A DNA stretch of 55,938 bases from Pseudoduganella namucuonensis (GTDB lineage: Bacteria > Pseudomonadota > Gammaproteobacteria > Burkholderiales > Burkholderiaceae_D), in assembly GCF_900116645.1 (NCBI RefSeq), contig NZ_FPBO01000048.1:1-55938 (forward strand), written 5' to 3'. The position numbers and the translations under genes are program-made. Below the pieces are notes generated by a model. It had not been told where the DNA came from. It saw only the letters and a list, made by a program, of their open reading frames with translations, and did no database searches. How positions within the stretch are numbered: the stretch's first letter is position 1; every line of letters begins with the position of its first letter. This document shows positions 1 to 7,759 of the stretch, piece after piece.

Positions 1-56
1 ATGTGTAAAGCATGCCGCCAGCGTTCAATCTGAGCCAGGATCAAACTCTTCAGTTC
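1..56 (-). rRNA. rrs: 16S ribosomal RNA, 5' end only
   Basis: Read on the minus strand, positions 49 to 31 give AGAGTTTGATCCTGGCTCA, the universal start of bacterial 16S rRNA (primer 8F region), followed by ATTGAACGCTGGCGGCA. Counting from E. coli numbering, the mature 5' end falls near position 56. The gene is transcribed leftward and only about 56 bases lie inside the window. The rest of the operon lies off the left end. Confidence 0.97.
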
Positions 57-386
57 AATCTCTGTTTAAAGTCATTTCTGACTTGGTCGCTCACTCAAAA
101 TACTGACGATTCCTTCTTTCGAAGGTCACGTTTAATATATTGTGCGAGCGTTTAATAATTTGAGCTAAGAGGCTTGCGCCTCCGGCATCATCATCAAACG
201 CCCACACTTATCGACTGTTAATTTTTAAAGAACCTGTCTGCATTTTTCGACGAAGCGTTTTGTCCGTCAGCAGAGAAGCGAGATTATGAGGCGTTTGATT
301 TACTTCGTCAAGCCCGTTCTGAATTGCACTGCAATTCATCACTTTTTCACTTCCTTTTCCGCTCTGCGTATGCTCAGCAGCGCGGG
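57..386 (-). other. rrn operon leader, transcribed but not coding
   Basis: This stretch lies between the proposed rrn start point and the mature 16S end on the minus strand. It is more AT-rich than its surroundings, has no convincing reading frame, and holds a boxA-type sequence. Short inverted repeats such as CCTTCGAAAGAAGG near 112-125 fit a leader that folds and is processed. The leader role comes from position and from known rrn operons; processing sites were not mapped. Confidence 0.75.
221..234 (-). promoter_or_regulatory. rrn leader boxA antitermination site
   Basis: The minus strand reads GGTTCTTTAAAAAT, close to the boxA consensus TGCTCTTTAACA and typical of betaproteobacterial rrn leaders. 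boxA RNA binds NusB-NusE and makes transcription of the rRNA operon resistant to Rho. It lies about 165 bases upstream of the 16S 5' end. Confidence 0.75.
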
Positions 387-392
387 GACAGA

Positions 393-421
393 ACTATAGC
401 AAAGCCCCGCCAACCTTGCAA
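393..421 (-). promoter_or_regulatory. rrn promoter (-35 TTGCAA, -10 TATAGT)
   Basis: On the minus strand TTGCAA (416-421) and TATAGT (393-398) are separated by exactly 17 bases. A GC-rich stretch follows the -10 (TTCTGTCCCCGCGC), the kind of discriminator that makes rRNA promoters sensitive to ppGpp. The start point would be near 386. The same -35 hexamer recurs in front of the tRNA-Phe gene at 29329. hisC starts 47 bases away on the other strand. Confidence 0.7.
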
Positions 422-467
422 GGCCATTTGTGGCATGCTTGCTGGAATATCTACAACTGGAAAGCAC

Positions 468-1538
468 ATGAGCAATTTATGGAGTCCCCGCATCCGGGAC
501 CTGGCGCCATATGTGCCGGGCGAACAGCCCCGCATCGCCAATCTGGTCAAACTGAATAGCAACGAGAATCCCTACGGCCCCTCGCCAGCGGTATTGGCGG
601 CGATCCAGCGGGAAGCGGGCGACCAGTTGCGCTTGTATCCCGCGCCGGACGCGGCGCAACTGAGGGAGGCGCTCGCCACATACTATAAGGTGGCGGCAAG
701 CGAGGTATTCGTCGGCAATAGCTCGGACGAAGTGCTGGCGCACGCCTTCCAAGCCTTCTTCGCGCAAGAGCGCCCGCTGCTGATGCCGGATCTCACCTAC
801 AGTTTTTATCCGGTGTACTGCCGCCTGTTCGGCATTGAATATGAGACGGTCCCACTCGATCACGCCAAAGGCATCCAGGCGTCCGACTACGACCGGCCTT
901 GCGGCGGCGTGGTGTTTGCGAATCCGAATGCGCCCACCGGCCTGCCGCTGGCGATCGCGGAAGTGGAGCGCATCGTGCGCGCCCACCCGGACTGCGTGGT
1001 GCTGGTCGACGAGGCCTATGTGGATTTCGGCGGCGAGTCCGCCATTCCGCTGGTGAAGAAGTACCCCAACCTGCTGGTGGTGCACACCTTCTCGAAATCG
1101 CGTTCGCTGGCGGGGTTGCGGGTCGGGTATGCGATCGGCCACCCGGATTTGATCTCCGGGCTGATGCGGGTGAAGAACAGTTTCAACGCGTTCCCGCTGG
1201 GCCAGCTGGCCATCGCCGGCGCCGTGGCGTCGCTGGAGGACGAGGCTTACTTCCAGGAAAAACGCGCGCTGCTGATCGCCTCGCGCGAAAGGCTGGCGGC
1301 GCAGCTGGTGGAGCTGGGCTTCGATGTGACGCCTTCCGCCACCAATTTCCTCTTCGTGCAACACCCGAAAATCGAAGCGGGGGCGCTGGCCGCCGCGCTG
1401 CTGGAACGCGCCGTTCTGGTCCGGCACCTGAAGCAGCCGGGCGCGGAACGGCACTTGCGCATCAGCATAGGCTTGCCGGAGGAATGCGAGGCCTTGCACA
1501 CGGCGCTGCGCGAGATCCTCGGCAGCGCCCCGGACTGA
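468..1538 (+). CDS. hisC: histidinol-phosphate aminotransferase
   Basis: PLP-dependent fold-type I aminotransferase of 356 residues, the family's usual length. It exchanges the amino group between glutamate and imidazole-acetol phosphate in histidine synthesis. Visible marks are LNSNENPYGPSP near residue 30, VDEAY with Asp181, and the PLP lysine Lys210 in HTFSKSRSLAGLRVGY. The frame is open back to 324, but homology begins at the ATG at 468 (MSNLWSPRIRDL), so that start was chosen. The upstream GGAAAG is a weak ribosome site. The gene stands apart from any his operon, so it could be a second copy that also acts on aromatic amino acids. It meets the next gene tail to tail with no gap. Confidence 0.9.
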   Translation: MSNLWSPRIRDLAPYVPGEQPRIANLVKLNSNENPYGPSPAVLAAIQREAGDQLRLYPAPDAAQLREALATYYKVAASEVFVGNSSDEVLAHAFQAFFAQERPLLMPDLTYSFYPVYCRLFGIEYETVPLDHAKGIQASDYDRPCGGVVFANPNAPTGLPLAIAEVERIVRAHPDCVVLVDEAYVDFGGESAIPLVKKYPNLLVVHTFSKSRSLAGLRVGYAIGHPDLISGLMRVKNSFNAFPLGQLAIAGAVASLEDEAYFQEKRALLIASRERLAAQLVELGFDVTPSATNFLFVQHPKIEAGALAAALLERAVLVRHLKQPGAERHLRISIGLPEECEALHTALREILGSAPD

Positions 1539-2321
1539 TTACAGTCCCTCGAACTTCGCGGGACGTTTTTCCAGGAAGGCGTGCATGCCTTCGCGCTGGG
1601 CCGGCGTGCCGAAGGCGGCCTGGAACAGGCGGCGCTCGTAGTTCACGCCCTCGGTCAGCGTGGTTTCGAAGGCGCGGTTGACGGCGTCCTTGATCTGCAT
1701 GGCCACCGAGCTCGACATCGAGGCGATCTGCGTCGCGGCGTCCAGCGTTTCCTCGATCAGCTTGTCGGCGGGAACCACGCGCGACACCAGGCCGATGCGC
1801 TCCGCCTCGGCCGCGTCGATGGTGCGCGCGGTCAGCAGCAGGTCCATGGCCTTGGCCTTGCCGATGGCGCGCGGCAGGCGCTGCGTGCCGCCCGCGCCCG
1901 GCGTGACGCCGACCTTGATTTCCGGCTGGCCGAACTTGGCGTTGTCCGCCGCGATCAGGAAGTCGCACATCATGGCCAGTTCACAGCCGCCGCCCAGCGC
2001 GTAGCCGGCCACGGCGCCCACCACCGGCTTGCGCACGCGCAGGATGTGCTCCCAATTGCGGGTGATGTAGTTGTCGCGGTAGGTGTCCTGGTAGGTGTAA
2101 TCGGCCATGGCGGCGATGTCGGCGCCGGCCGCGAACGCTTTTTCGCTGCCGGTCAGCACGATGCAACCAATGGCGGGATCGGCGTCGAACTTGTACAGGG
2201 CTTCGCCCAGCTCGTTCATCATGTTGTCGTTCAGGGCGTTCAGCGCCTTGGGACGGTTCAGGCGGATCAGGGCGACTCGGCCATGGGTTTCTACGATCAG
2301 GTCTTCGTATTGCACGGACAT
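1539..2321 (-). CDS. enoyl-CoA hydratase (crotonase family)
   Basis: A 260-residue crotonase that adds water to trans-2-enoyl-CoA in beta-oxidation or aromatic catabolism. AFAAGADIAAM is the CoA-binding, oxyanion-hole segment. The two catalytic glutamates are visible in GGGCELAMMCD and KFGQPEIKVGVTPGAGGTQR, matching Glu144 and Glu164 of rat mitochondrial hydratase. Both glutamates present argues for a true hydratase rather than an isomerase. The ATG at 2321 (MSVQYEDL) follows a strong CCAAGGAGA site, so the open frame further upstream was not used. The physiological chain length cannot be told from sequence. Confidence 0.9.
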   Translation of the reverse strand: MSVQYEDLIVETHGRVALIRLNRPKALNALNDNMMNELGEALYKFDADPAIGCIVLTGSEKAFAAGADIAAMADYTYQDTYRDNYITRNWEHILRVRKPVVGAVAGYALGGGCELAMMCDFLIAADNAKFGQPEIKVGVTPGAGGTQRLPRAIGKAKAMDLLLTARTIDAAEAERIGLVSRVVPADKLIEETLDAATQIASMSSSVAMQIKDAVNRAFETTLTEGVNYERRLFQAAFGTPAQREGMHAFLEKRPAKFEGL

Positions 2322-2391
2322 CTCCTTGGTAGTGAAAAGCGTATCGATTGATTGTAGCGGTTCTCGCAATAGCGCTGCTATTATTCGCTCG

Positions 2392-3666
2392 ATGCGCACC
2401 GCCTTACGACGTTATCTCACCGACAAGCTTGACAGCGACCCGCTGTTGCGCAACGCCGACTTCCTGCGCTACTGGTTCAGCAGCGTGCTCAATGGCTTCG
2501 GCTCCCATATCAGCACCCTCGCCGTTCCCCTCTGCTCCATCCTGCTGCTGAAAGCGACGCCCGGCCAGATGGGCATCGTCTCCGCGTGCCAGACGCTGCC
2601 GGTCGCGCTGCTGGCCCTGCCCGCCGGCGTCTGGCTGGACCGCCGCCGCAAGCTGCCCGTGGTGCTGTGGAGCCAGGCGATCCAGGGACTGACGCTGGCC
2701 AGCATCGCGCTGGCCTGGTGGCTGGGCCTGCTGTCGATGCCGTGGATGTACATAGTGGCCTTCGTGTTCGGCGTGTGCGGCGTGGTGGGCGGCGGCGCGG
2801 AACAGGTCTTCTTCACCCAGCTGGTGGGCCGCGACCGCATGATGGACGCGCAATCCAAGTTCGTGTTCAGCGACTCCGTGTCGCGCCTGGTGGCACCGGG
2901 CGTGGCGGGCGTGCTGATCCAGTGGCTCACGGCGCCGTTCGCCGTGCTGTTCAACGCCTGCGGCTTTTTCGTGTCGGTGTGGAACCTGCGGCGCACGCGC
3001 TTCCAGGAGGCGCCGCCGGCGCCGTCGGACAAGCATCCGCTGCGCGACATCAAGGAGGGCCTGGTCTTCATCGCCACCGAACCGCTGCTGCGCACCCTGG
3101 CCTGGGGCGCCGCCTGCTGGCATTTGCTGTTCTACGGCTACACCGCGCTGGTGCTGCTAATGGCCACGCGGGAACTGGGCATGACACCGGGCATGCTGGG
3201 CGCGGTGCAGATCGTGGGCGGGCTGGGCGTGTTCGCCAGCGCCGTGCTGATCAAGCCGCTGAACCGGCGCTTCGGCGCGGGCAAGACCATGCTGGCCGGC
3301 ATCTTCGCCACCACGGCCGGCTTTGTGCTGGTGCCCCTGCTGCCGGCGGCGCTGTTCGGCAGCAAGCTGGCCACGGCCGCCGCCTACGCCGGCGCCACCT
3401 TCGTGTTCGACTGCGGCGTGATGCTGTTCTTCATGGCGTACTCGGCGCTGCGCGTGACAGTGACGCCGGACGCGCTGATGGGCAGGATGATGTCCACCAT
3501 GCGCTTCCTCACCGTGGCGATCGCGCCGCTGGGCGCGCTGACGGCCGGCTACGCGGGCGAACACCTGGGATTGCGCGAGGGCATGGGCTGCGTCGGGGCC
3601 GGCGCGGTGCTGCTGGCGGCGGCGTTGGCGATGTCGCGCCCGGTCCGTAGCGTGCGCCCCGGCTGA
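2392..3666 (+). CDS. MFS transporter, drug/siderophore exporter type
   Basis: A 424-residue inner-membrane protein with about twelve hydrophobic segments and the MFS loop signature after the second helix (GVWLDRRRKLPVVLWSQ, residues about 76-92). The layout resembles EntS-like and other proton-driven exporters; the substrate cannot be read from sequence. The frame is open back to 2107, but that part lies antisense to the hydratase. The ATG at 2392 (MRTALRRYL) gives a normal MFS N-terminus. It is divergent from the hydratase with 70 bases between the starts. No clear ribosome site is visible. Confidence 0.85.
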   Translation: MRTALRRYLTDKLDSDPLLRNADFLRYWFSSVLNGFGSHISTLAVPLCSILLLKATPGQMGIVSACQTLPVALLALPAGVWLDRRRKLPVVLWSQAIQGLTLASIALAWWLGLLSMPWMYIVAFVFGVCGVVGGGAEQVFFTQLVGRDRMMDAQSKFVFSDSVSRLVAPGVAGVLIQWLTAPFAVLFNACGFFVSVWNLRRTRFQEAPPAPSDKHPLRDIKEGLVFIATEPLLRTLAWGAACWHLLFYGYTALVLLMATRELGMTPGMLGAVQIVGGLGVFASAVLIKPLNRRFGAGKTMLAGIFATTAGFVLVPLLPAALFGSKLATAAAYAGATFVFDCGVMLFFMAYSALRVTVTPDALMGRMMSTMRFLTVAIAPLGALTAGYAGEHLGLREGMGCVGAGAVLLAAALAMSRPVRSVRPG

Positions 3667-3716
3667 TGTCATAGCGTCTACACTGGGCCATCGAATTCCA
3701 TGCTCAGGAGATGGTC

Positions 3717-4160
3717 ATGTTCAAGAATATCCTCTTCCCGACGGACGGCTCGGAGCTGTCCGTCAAGGCCACCGCCAGCGTCATCGAGCTGGCCAAGCTG
3801 CACGGCGCGCGGCTGGTTTCCGTCAGCGTGGTGCAGCCCTTCCCCTTCATGCCCGTGGGCGACAGCGGCATGACGATCACGCCTGAACCGGCCGTGTATG
3901 AAACGCAAATGCGGAACATCGCGCAGGACAATGTGAACAAGGTGGCGGCGGCGGCCAGCGCGGCCGGCGTGCCCTTCGAGGGTGTGACCGGCGTGACCGC
4001 CAGCCCCTACGAGTCCATCGTGGAGACCGCCGAGAAGCATGGCTGCGACCTCATCGTGATGGCCTCGCATGGGCGCAAGGGCTTGAACAAGCTGTTCCTG
4101 GGCAGCGAAACCCAGAAAGTGCTGGCGCACACCAAGCTGCCGGTGCTGGTGCTGCGCTAG
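3717..4160 (+). CDS. uspA: universal stress protein, UspA family
   Basis: Single-domain UspA-fold cytoplasmic protein of 147 residues. It starts MFKNILFPTDGSELS and ends with the nucleotide-binding loop seen as ASHGRKGLNKLFLGSETQ followed by LPVLVL. The G-x2-G-x9-G-S pattern suggests an ATP-binding member. An ATG at 3711 is also in frame but directly abuts the AGGAG at 3706-3710; the ATG at 3717 has the right spacing and is preferred. The gene appears to be a single unit between the exporter and the oppositely transcribed mltA. Confidence 0.88.
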   Translation: MFKNILFPTDGSELSVKATASVIELAKLHGARLVSVSVVQPFPFMPVGDSGMTITPEPAVYETQMRNIAQDNVNKVAAAASAAGVPFEGVTGVTASPYESIVETAEKHGCDLIVMASHGRKGLNKLFLGSETQKVLAHTKLPVLVLR

Positions 4161-4176
4161 CGGCCCCCGCCCGAAT

Positions 4177-5433
4177 TCACCGCGCGGCGGCGGCCGGCGG
4201 CATGGACTTCGGCATCAACACCCACACATTGCCCTTCTGCTTCATGCGGCCGGCGTTTTCCGCCGCCTCGGTGCCGAAGCCGAAGAAGAAGTCGACCCGG
4301 ATCGCGCCCCGGATGGCGCCGCCCGTGTCCTGCGCCATCACCAGCCGCTGCAGCGGCAAGTCGCTGTTGGCGTGGGTGGTGGACAGGTACACCGGCGCGC
4401 CCAGCGGCAGCTGGGTGGCGTCCACCGCGATCGAGCGCTGCGGCGTGAGCGGCACGCCCAGCGAGCCTTTCGGGCCCACTTTCGGGTCCGGCAGCTTTTC
4501 CTCCCGGAAGAACACATAGGACGGATTGGCGTTGAACAGCTCCGCCTGGCGCGTCGGGTGGCCGGCGATCCAGGCCTTGATGCCCTGCGCCGACGCCTGG
4601 TCCGCCGTCAGCTCGCCCTTGTCCACCAGCCAGCGGCCGATGGACTTGTAGGGATGGCCGTTCTGGTCGGCGTAGGCCACGCGCACGGTTTCGAGGCTGT
4701 CGGTCAGCTGCACGCGGCCGGAGCCCTGCACCTGCAGGAAGAAGGCCTCCACCGGGTCGTCCACCCACAGCAGCTCCTTGCCGGTGAAATCGGCGCGGTC
4801 GATCTCGGCGCGGGTCGAATACGGCACCAGCTTCTTGCCGGACAGCCGGCCGCGCAGGCGCATGCCTTTCAACTCAGGGTAGACGCCGGCCAGGTCGACG
4901 GTGATCAGGTCGTCCGGCACCTTGTAGAGGGGAGTCTGGTAGGGGCCGCCCTTCTTGCGGGCGCCGCGCAGCAGCGGCTCGTAGTAGCCGGTGACCAGGC
5001 CAGTGTCCGTCCCGTCCGGGGCGATCACCTGGCGCGGCTCGAAGAAACTCTCGAAGAACAGGCGTATCGCCTTGTCGTCGGCGGCGTTGACCTGTTTGGC
5101 GATGCCGCAGGCCTCCTTCCACTCGGCGCGCTTGCCCAGCACCGAGCAGGACGACATGAAGGCGGGCCAGGCGGCGCGCAGGTCGTCCTTGTCCCAGCCC
5201 GGCAGCGCGGCGAAGGTGGAGGGCACGAACTGGATGGCGGCCGGTTTGGGCGGCTGGGCCGGCTGCTGGGGCTGGACCGGCGGCACCTGCGCCGGCGGCA
5301 CGGGGGGCTGCGGCTGGGCCGGCGGAACGGGTGGCCGAGGCTGGGCCGGTTGCGGCATCGGCGAGGTGCAGCCGGCGAGGGCCAGCGCGACGGCGCACAG
5401 GGAAACGATTACACTACTGCGTGCGAATGACAT
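4177..5433 (-). CDS. mltA: membrane-bound lytic murein transglycosylase A
   Basis: Outer-membrane lipoprotein of 418 residues that cleaves the MurNAc-GlcNAc bond of peptidoglycan with 1,6-anhydro ring formation. The signal peptide ends in LALAGCTS, a clear lipobox with Cys21. A 40-residue linker of repeated P-Q-P-P-V motifs follows, then the MltA domain with VTGYYEPLLRG and the C-terminal 3D domain with the aspartates in VMAQDTGGAIRGAIRVDFFFG. The proline-glutamine linker is longer than in E. coli and its DNA is repetitive. Its start codon lies only 12 bases from that of the small gene on the other strand. Confidence 0.92.
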   Translation of the reverse strand: MSFARSSVIVSLCAVALALAGCTSPMPQPAQPRPPVPPAQPQPPVPPAQVPPVQPQQPAQPPKPAAIQFVPSTFAALPGWDKDDLRAAWPAFMSSCSVLGKRAEWKEACGIAKQVNAADDKAIRLFFESFFEPRQVIAPDGTDTGLVTGYYEPLLRGARKKGGPYQTPLYKVPDDLITVDLAGVYPELKGMRLRGRLSGKKLVPYSTRAEIDRADFTGKELLWVDDPVEAFFLQVQGSGRVQLTDSLETVRVAYADQNGHPYKSIGRWLVDKGELTADQASAQGIKAWIAGHPTRQAELFNANPSYVFFREEKLPDPKVGPKGSLGVPLTPQRSIAVDATQLPLGAPVYLSTTHANSDLPLQRLVMAQDTGGAIRGAIRVDFFFGFGTEAAENAGRMKQKGNVWVLMPKSMPPAAAAR

Positions 5434-5445
5434 GAGGGCTTGCGT

Positions 5446-5589
5446 ATGTGGATATTGATGTTAGAGGCGTTTGTGGCGCTGTTCCTGTTGGTGTTCATCG
5501 TCTGGTGGACGCTGCCGTCCAAGAAGAAACCGGCCGCGAAACCGCGGCCGGAACAGAAACCAGAGCTGGAACAACCCCGCAAGGAATAA
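5446..5589 (+). CDS. 47-residue single-pass membrane protein
   Basis: A short frame, ATG at 5446 and TAA at 5587-5589. Residues 2-23 are a strong membrane helix (WILMLEAFVALFLLVFIVWW). The rest is a charged, proline- and lysine-rich tail (SKKKPAAKPRPEQKPELEQ). GAGGG at 5434-5438 is a good ribosome site with seven-base spacing. The hydrophobic-then-charged plan argues for a real small protein with a cytoplasmic tail. No function is recognised. It is divergent from mltA with 12 bases between starts, so at least one of the two promoters must lie inside the other gene. Confidence 0.6.
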   Translation: MWILMLEAFVALFLLVFIVWWTLPSKKKPAAKPRPEQKPELEQPRKE

Positions 5590-5610
5590 ATACAGCCTGG
5601 CGTATCGGGC

Positions 5611-5985
5611 CTAGTGCAGCGTGCGCGGCAGCGACAGCACGAACTCCGGGATTTTCGCCTCGAACTGGTGGCCGTCCTCGGCCACGCAGAAGTATTCGCC
5701 CACCATCGAGCCCTGCGGCGTGCTCAGCGCGGTGCCGCTGGTGTACTCGAACTGCTCGCCCGGCTGCAGCAGGGGCTGGTGCCCCACCACGCCCAGGCCG
5801 CGCACCTCCTCGATGTGGTTGTTGGCGTCGGTGATCACCCAATGACGCGAAATCAGCTGCGCCGCCACCGTCCCCGTGTTCTTGATCGTGATCGAATAGG
5901 TGAACACGAAATTGGTGCGTTCGGGGTCGGACTGCTCCGGCAGGTACTGGGTCCTGACCGAAACAGTGAATTCATAAGAGGCCAT
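5611..5985 (-). CDS. apaG: ApaG domain protein
   Basis: A 124-residue protein covering the whole ApaG/DUF525 beta-sandwich. Family marks are YSITIKNTG, the segment ISRHWVITDANNHIEEVRG, and GVVGHQPLLQPGEQFEYTSG followed by GSMVGEYFCV. E. coli ApaG lies with apaH and has been linked to cobalt resistance and magnesium efflux, but the biochemical role is unsettled. The ATG at 5985 lies 120 bases from the divergent rpe start. It ends 21 bases from the small membrane gene in a tail-to-tail layout. Confidence 0.93.
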   Translation of the reverse strand: MASYEFTVSVRTQYLPEQSDPERTNFVFTYSITIKNTGTVAAQLISRHWVITDANNHIEEVRGLGVVGHQPLLQPGEQFEYTSGTALSTPQGSMVGEYFCVAEDGHQFEAKIPEFVLSLPRTLH

Positions 5986-6105
5986 TGGGGTTTCCTAACT
6001 CAAAATGCTGTCAACATGATCACGTATCTGACATTGCACCGCAAATCCGGCGAGCATGCAAGGGTAAGCGTAAAATAGCGCATCTTTTTTATTGCAGGCC
6101 CATCC

Positions 6106-6771
6106 ATGACCACCTTCCGTATCGCCCCCAGCATCCTGTCCGCCGATTTCGCCCGCCTGGGCGAAGAAGTGCGCAACGTCGTCTCCGCCGGCGCCGACAT
6201 CATCCACTTCGACGTGATGGACAACCACTACGTGCCCAACCTGACCATCGGCCCGCTGGTGTGCCAGGCCATCCGTCCGCACGTGGACGTGCCGATCGAC
6301 GTGCACCTGATGGTCAAGCCGGTGGACCGCATCATCCCCGACTTCGCCAAGGCCGGCGCCAACATCATCACCTTCCACCCCGAGGCGTCGGACCACATCG
6401 ACCGCTCGCTGCAGCTGATCCGCGACCACGGCTGCAAGGCCGGCCTGGTGTTCAACCCGGCCACCCCGCTGAGCTACCTGGAACACGTGATGGACAAGAT
6501 CGACATGATCCTCATCATGTCCGTCAACCCCGGCTTCGGCGGCCAGTCCTTCATTCCGCAGGCGCTGAAGAAGATCGCCGAGGCGCGCCGCCTGATCAAC
6601 GAATCCGGCCGCGACATCATGCTGGAGGTGGACGGCGGCATCAAGATCGACAACATCGCGGCCGCCGCCAAGGCCGGCGCGGACACCTTCGTCGCCGGTT
6701 CGGCCATCTTCGGCCAGCCCGACTACAAGGCCGTGATCGACGCGATGCGCACCCAGCTGGCGGGGCTGTAA
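6106..6771 (+). CDS. rpe: ribulose-phosphate 3-epimerase
   Basis: TIM-barrel enzyme of 221 residues that interconverts ribulose 5-phosphate and xylulose 5-phosphate in the pentose phosphate pathway. Seen are IAPSILSADFARLGEE, the metal and catalytic region HFDVMDNHYVPNLTIG, VHLMVKPVDR, SVNPGFGGQSF and EVDGGI. Length and termini are normal. It starts a tight run with gph (2-base gap) and then the trp leader. The order rpe-gph-trpEGDC is common in beta- and some gammaproteobacteria. Confidence 0.96.
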   Translation: MTTFRIAPSILSADFARLGEEVRNVVSAGADIIHFDVMDNHYVPNLTIGPLVCQAIRPHVDVPIDVHLMVKPVDRIIPDFAKAGANIITFHPEASDHIDRSLQLIRDHGCKAGLVFNPATPLSYLEHVMDKIDMILIMSVNPGFGGQSFIPQALKKIAEARRLINESGRDIMLEVDGGIKIDNIAAAAKAGADTFVAGSAIFGQPDYKAVIDAMRTQLAGL

Positions 6772-6773
6772 GC

Positions 6774-7556
6774 ATGACGGCGGCCACGAACACCCCACTG
6801 AGCGGCGTCCGGGCCGCCATCATCGACCTGGACGGCACCATGCTGGACACGGTGCCCGACTTCCACGTCGCCATCAACCGCATGCGCGCCGAACTGCAAA
6901 AAAGGGGTCAGGTTCAATTTCCCAGAGAGGCAGCAGAACCGGGGCAAGCGGGAAAAGCGAACCTGACCCCTTTTTCGCCGCTGTCGGCCGAGCGCATCAA
7001 GCTCATGGTGGGCAAGGGTTCCGAGAACCTGATCCGCTCCGTGCTGGCCCTCGATTACGATGAGGCCGGCGTGGAACTGCATTTCGAGGCCGCCATGGAT
7101 GCCTACCAGCGCCATTACCTGGACATCAACGGCGACCACAGCGCCCTGTATCCGGACGTGGCGGCCGGGCTGGAGGCGCTCAAGGCGCACGGCCTGCGCC
7201 TGGCCTGCGTGACCAACAAGCCGATCGCCTTCGCCGCGCCGCTGCTGGAGCAAAAGGGACTGGCCGGCTATTTCGAGGTGGTCTACGGCGGCGATTCGCT
7301 GGAAAAGAAGAAGCCGCACCCCATGCCGCTGCTGCGGGTGTGCAGCGATTTCGCGCTGCGGCCGGCCCAGGTGGTCGCAATCGGCGATTCCTCCAACGAC
7401 GCGCAGGCCGCGCGGGCGGCCGGTTGCCCGGTGTTGACGGTGCCTTACGGTTACAATCACGGCGAGTCTATACACGACACGGATTCCGATGGTATAGTTG
7501 ACACGCTGCTACACGCGGCCCATCTGATTCGCCTGCACAACCCGATCGCAAACTGA
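6774..7556 (+). CDS. gph: phosphoglycolate phosphatase with an in-frame palindromic insert
   Basis: HAD-superfamily hydrolase of 260 residues that removes phosphate from 2-phosphoglycolate. Motif I is IIDLDGTMLDT with Asp18 and Asp20. Motif II is the threonine in LACVTNKP. The lysine before KKPHP and the aspartate in VVAIGDSSND complete the active site. The protein is about 25 residues longer than the family norm. The excess lies at residues 42-67, where a perfect inverted-repeat element interrupts the start of the cap domain without breaking the frame. Everything after SPLSAERIKLMVGKGSENL is normal, so the enzyme may still fold, but activity is uncertain. Confidence 0.9.
   Translation: MTAATNTPLSGVRAAIIDLDGTMLDTVPDFHVAINRMRAELQKRGQVQFPREAAEPGQAGKANLTPFSPLSAERIKLMVGKGSENLIRSVLALDYDEAGVELHFEAAMDAYQRHYLDINGDHSALYPDVAAGLEALKAHGLRLACVTNKPIAFAAPLLEQKGLAGYFEVVYGGDSLEKKKPHPMPLLRVCSDFALRPAQVVAIGDSSNDAQAARAAGCPVLTVPYGYNHGESIHDTDSDGIVDTLLHAAHLIRLHNPIAN
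6899..6975. repeat. 77-bp palindromic element inside gph (GGGGTCAG type)
   Basis: Two perfect 17-base inverted arms, AAAAAGGGGTCAGGTTC at 6899-6915 and its exact complement at 6959-6975, enclose 43 bases. The inner TTTCCC and GGGAAA can lengthen the stem. The GGGGTCAG...CTGACCCC ends resemble the short palindromes found near Y1/REP-associated tyrosine transposases; that link is an inference from memory of such sequences. It is translated in frame within gph. Confidence 0.8.
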
Positions 7557-7570
7557 AGCAAAAACACAGC

Positions 7571-7657
7571 ATGTTTCTCAACAAAAGACACAATGTCACT
7601 CACCAGGGCTCGATTGAGGCCTGGCTATGGCGACGCTGGCAATCCTGGGCTAACTGA
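7571..7657 (+). CDS. trpL: trp operon leader peptide, 28 residues with four Trp
   Basis: ATG at 7571 opens a 28-codon frame ending with TGA at 7655-7657. Tryptophan codons stand at positions 18, 20, 23 and 26 (AWLWRRWQSWAN), far more than chance. It lies in the 203-base gap between gph and trpE, ahead of a hairpin with a U-run at 7671-7704. This is the layout of ribosome-mediated attenuation: when Trp-tRNA is scarce the ribosome stalls on these codons and the terminator cannot form. The upstream ribosome site is weak (AAAACACAGC). Confidence 0.85.
   Translation: MFLNKRHNVTHQGSIEAWLWRRWQSWAN
7603..7624 (+). promoter_or_regulatory. leader hairpin within trpL, candidate pause or anti-terminator arm
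   Basis: CCAGGGCTC (7603-7611) and GAGGCCTGG (7616-7624) pair with one mismatch over a four-base loop, just before and into the first Trp codon. A second CCTGG downstream at 7644-7648 can compete for CCAGG. GCGAC at 7630-7634 can pair with GTCGC at 7673-7677 inside the terminator arm, giving a possible anti-terminator. These pairings were found by eye and energies were not computed. Confidence 0.5.
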
Positions 7658-7670
7658 TCCCGCTTGATTG

Positions 7671-7704
7671 CTGTCGCTGCACATCTGTAGTCGACAGGTT
7701 TTTT
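7671..7704 (+). terminator. trp attenuator terminator
   Basis: CTGTCGCTGCA (7671-7681) pairs with TGTAG and CGACAG (7686-7697) around a CATC loop, with one bulged T at 7691 and one G-U pair. This makes an 11-bp stem followed by G and six T (7699-7704). It sits 13 bases after the trpL stop and 55 bases before trpE. This is the expected place for an intrinsic terminator controlled by leader translation. Confidence 0.8.
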
Positions 7705-7759
7705 GAACCTCACCGCCACAACCCTATCTATAGCTATGCCTGGCGGCATGGAGAGAAGC

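Noticed and set aside
384..392. GGGGACAGA beside the rrn promoter, similar to the end of the element in the LysE-type gene
   Set aside because: There is no matching inverted arm nearby, and the bases form the GC-rich discriminator of the promoter.
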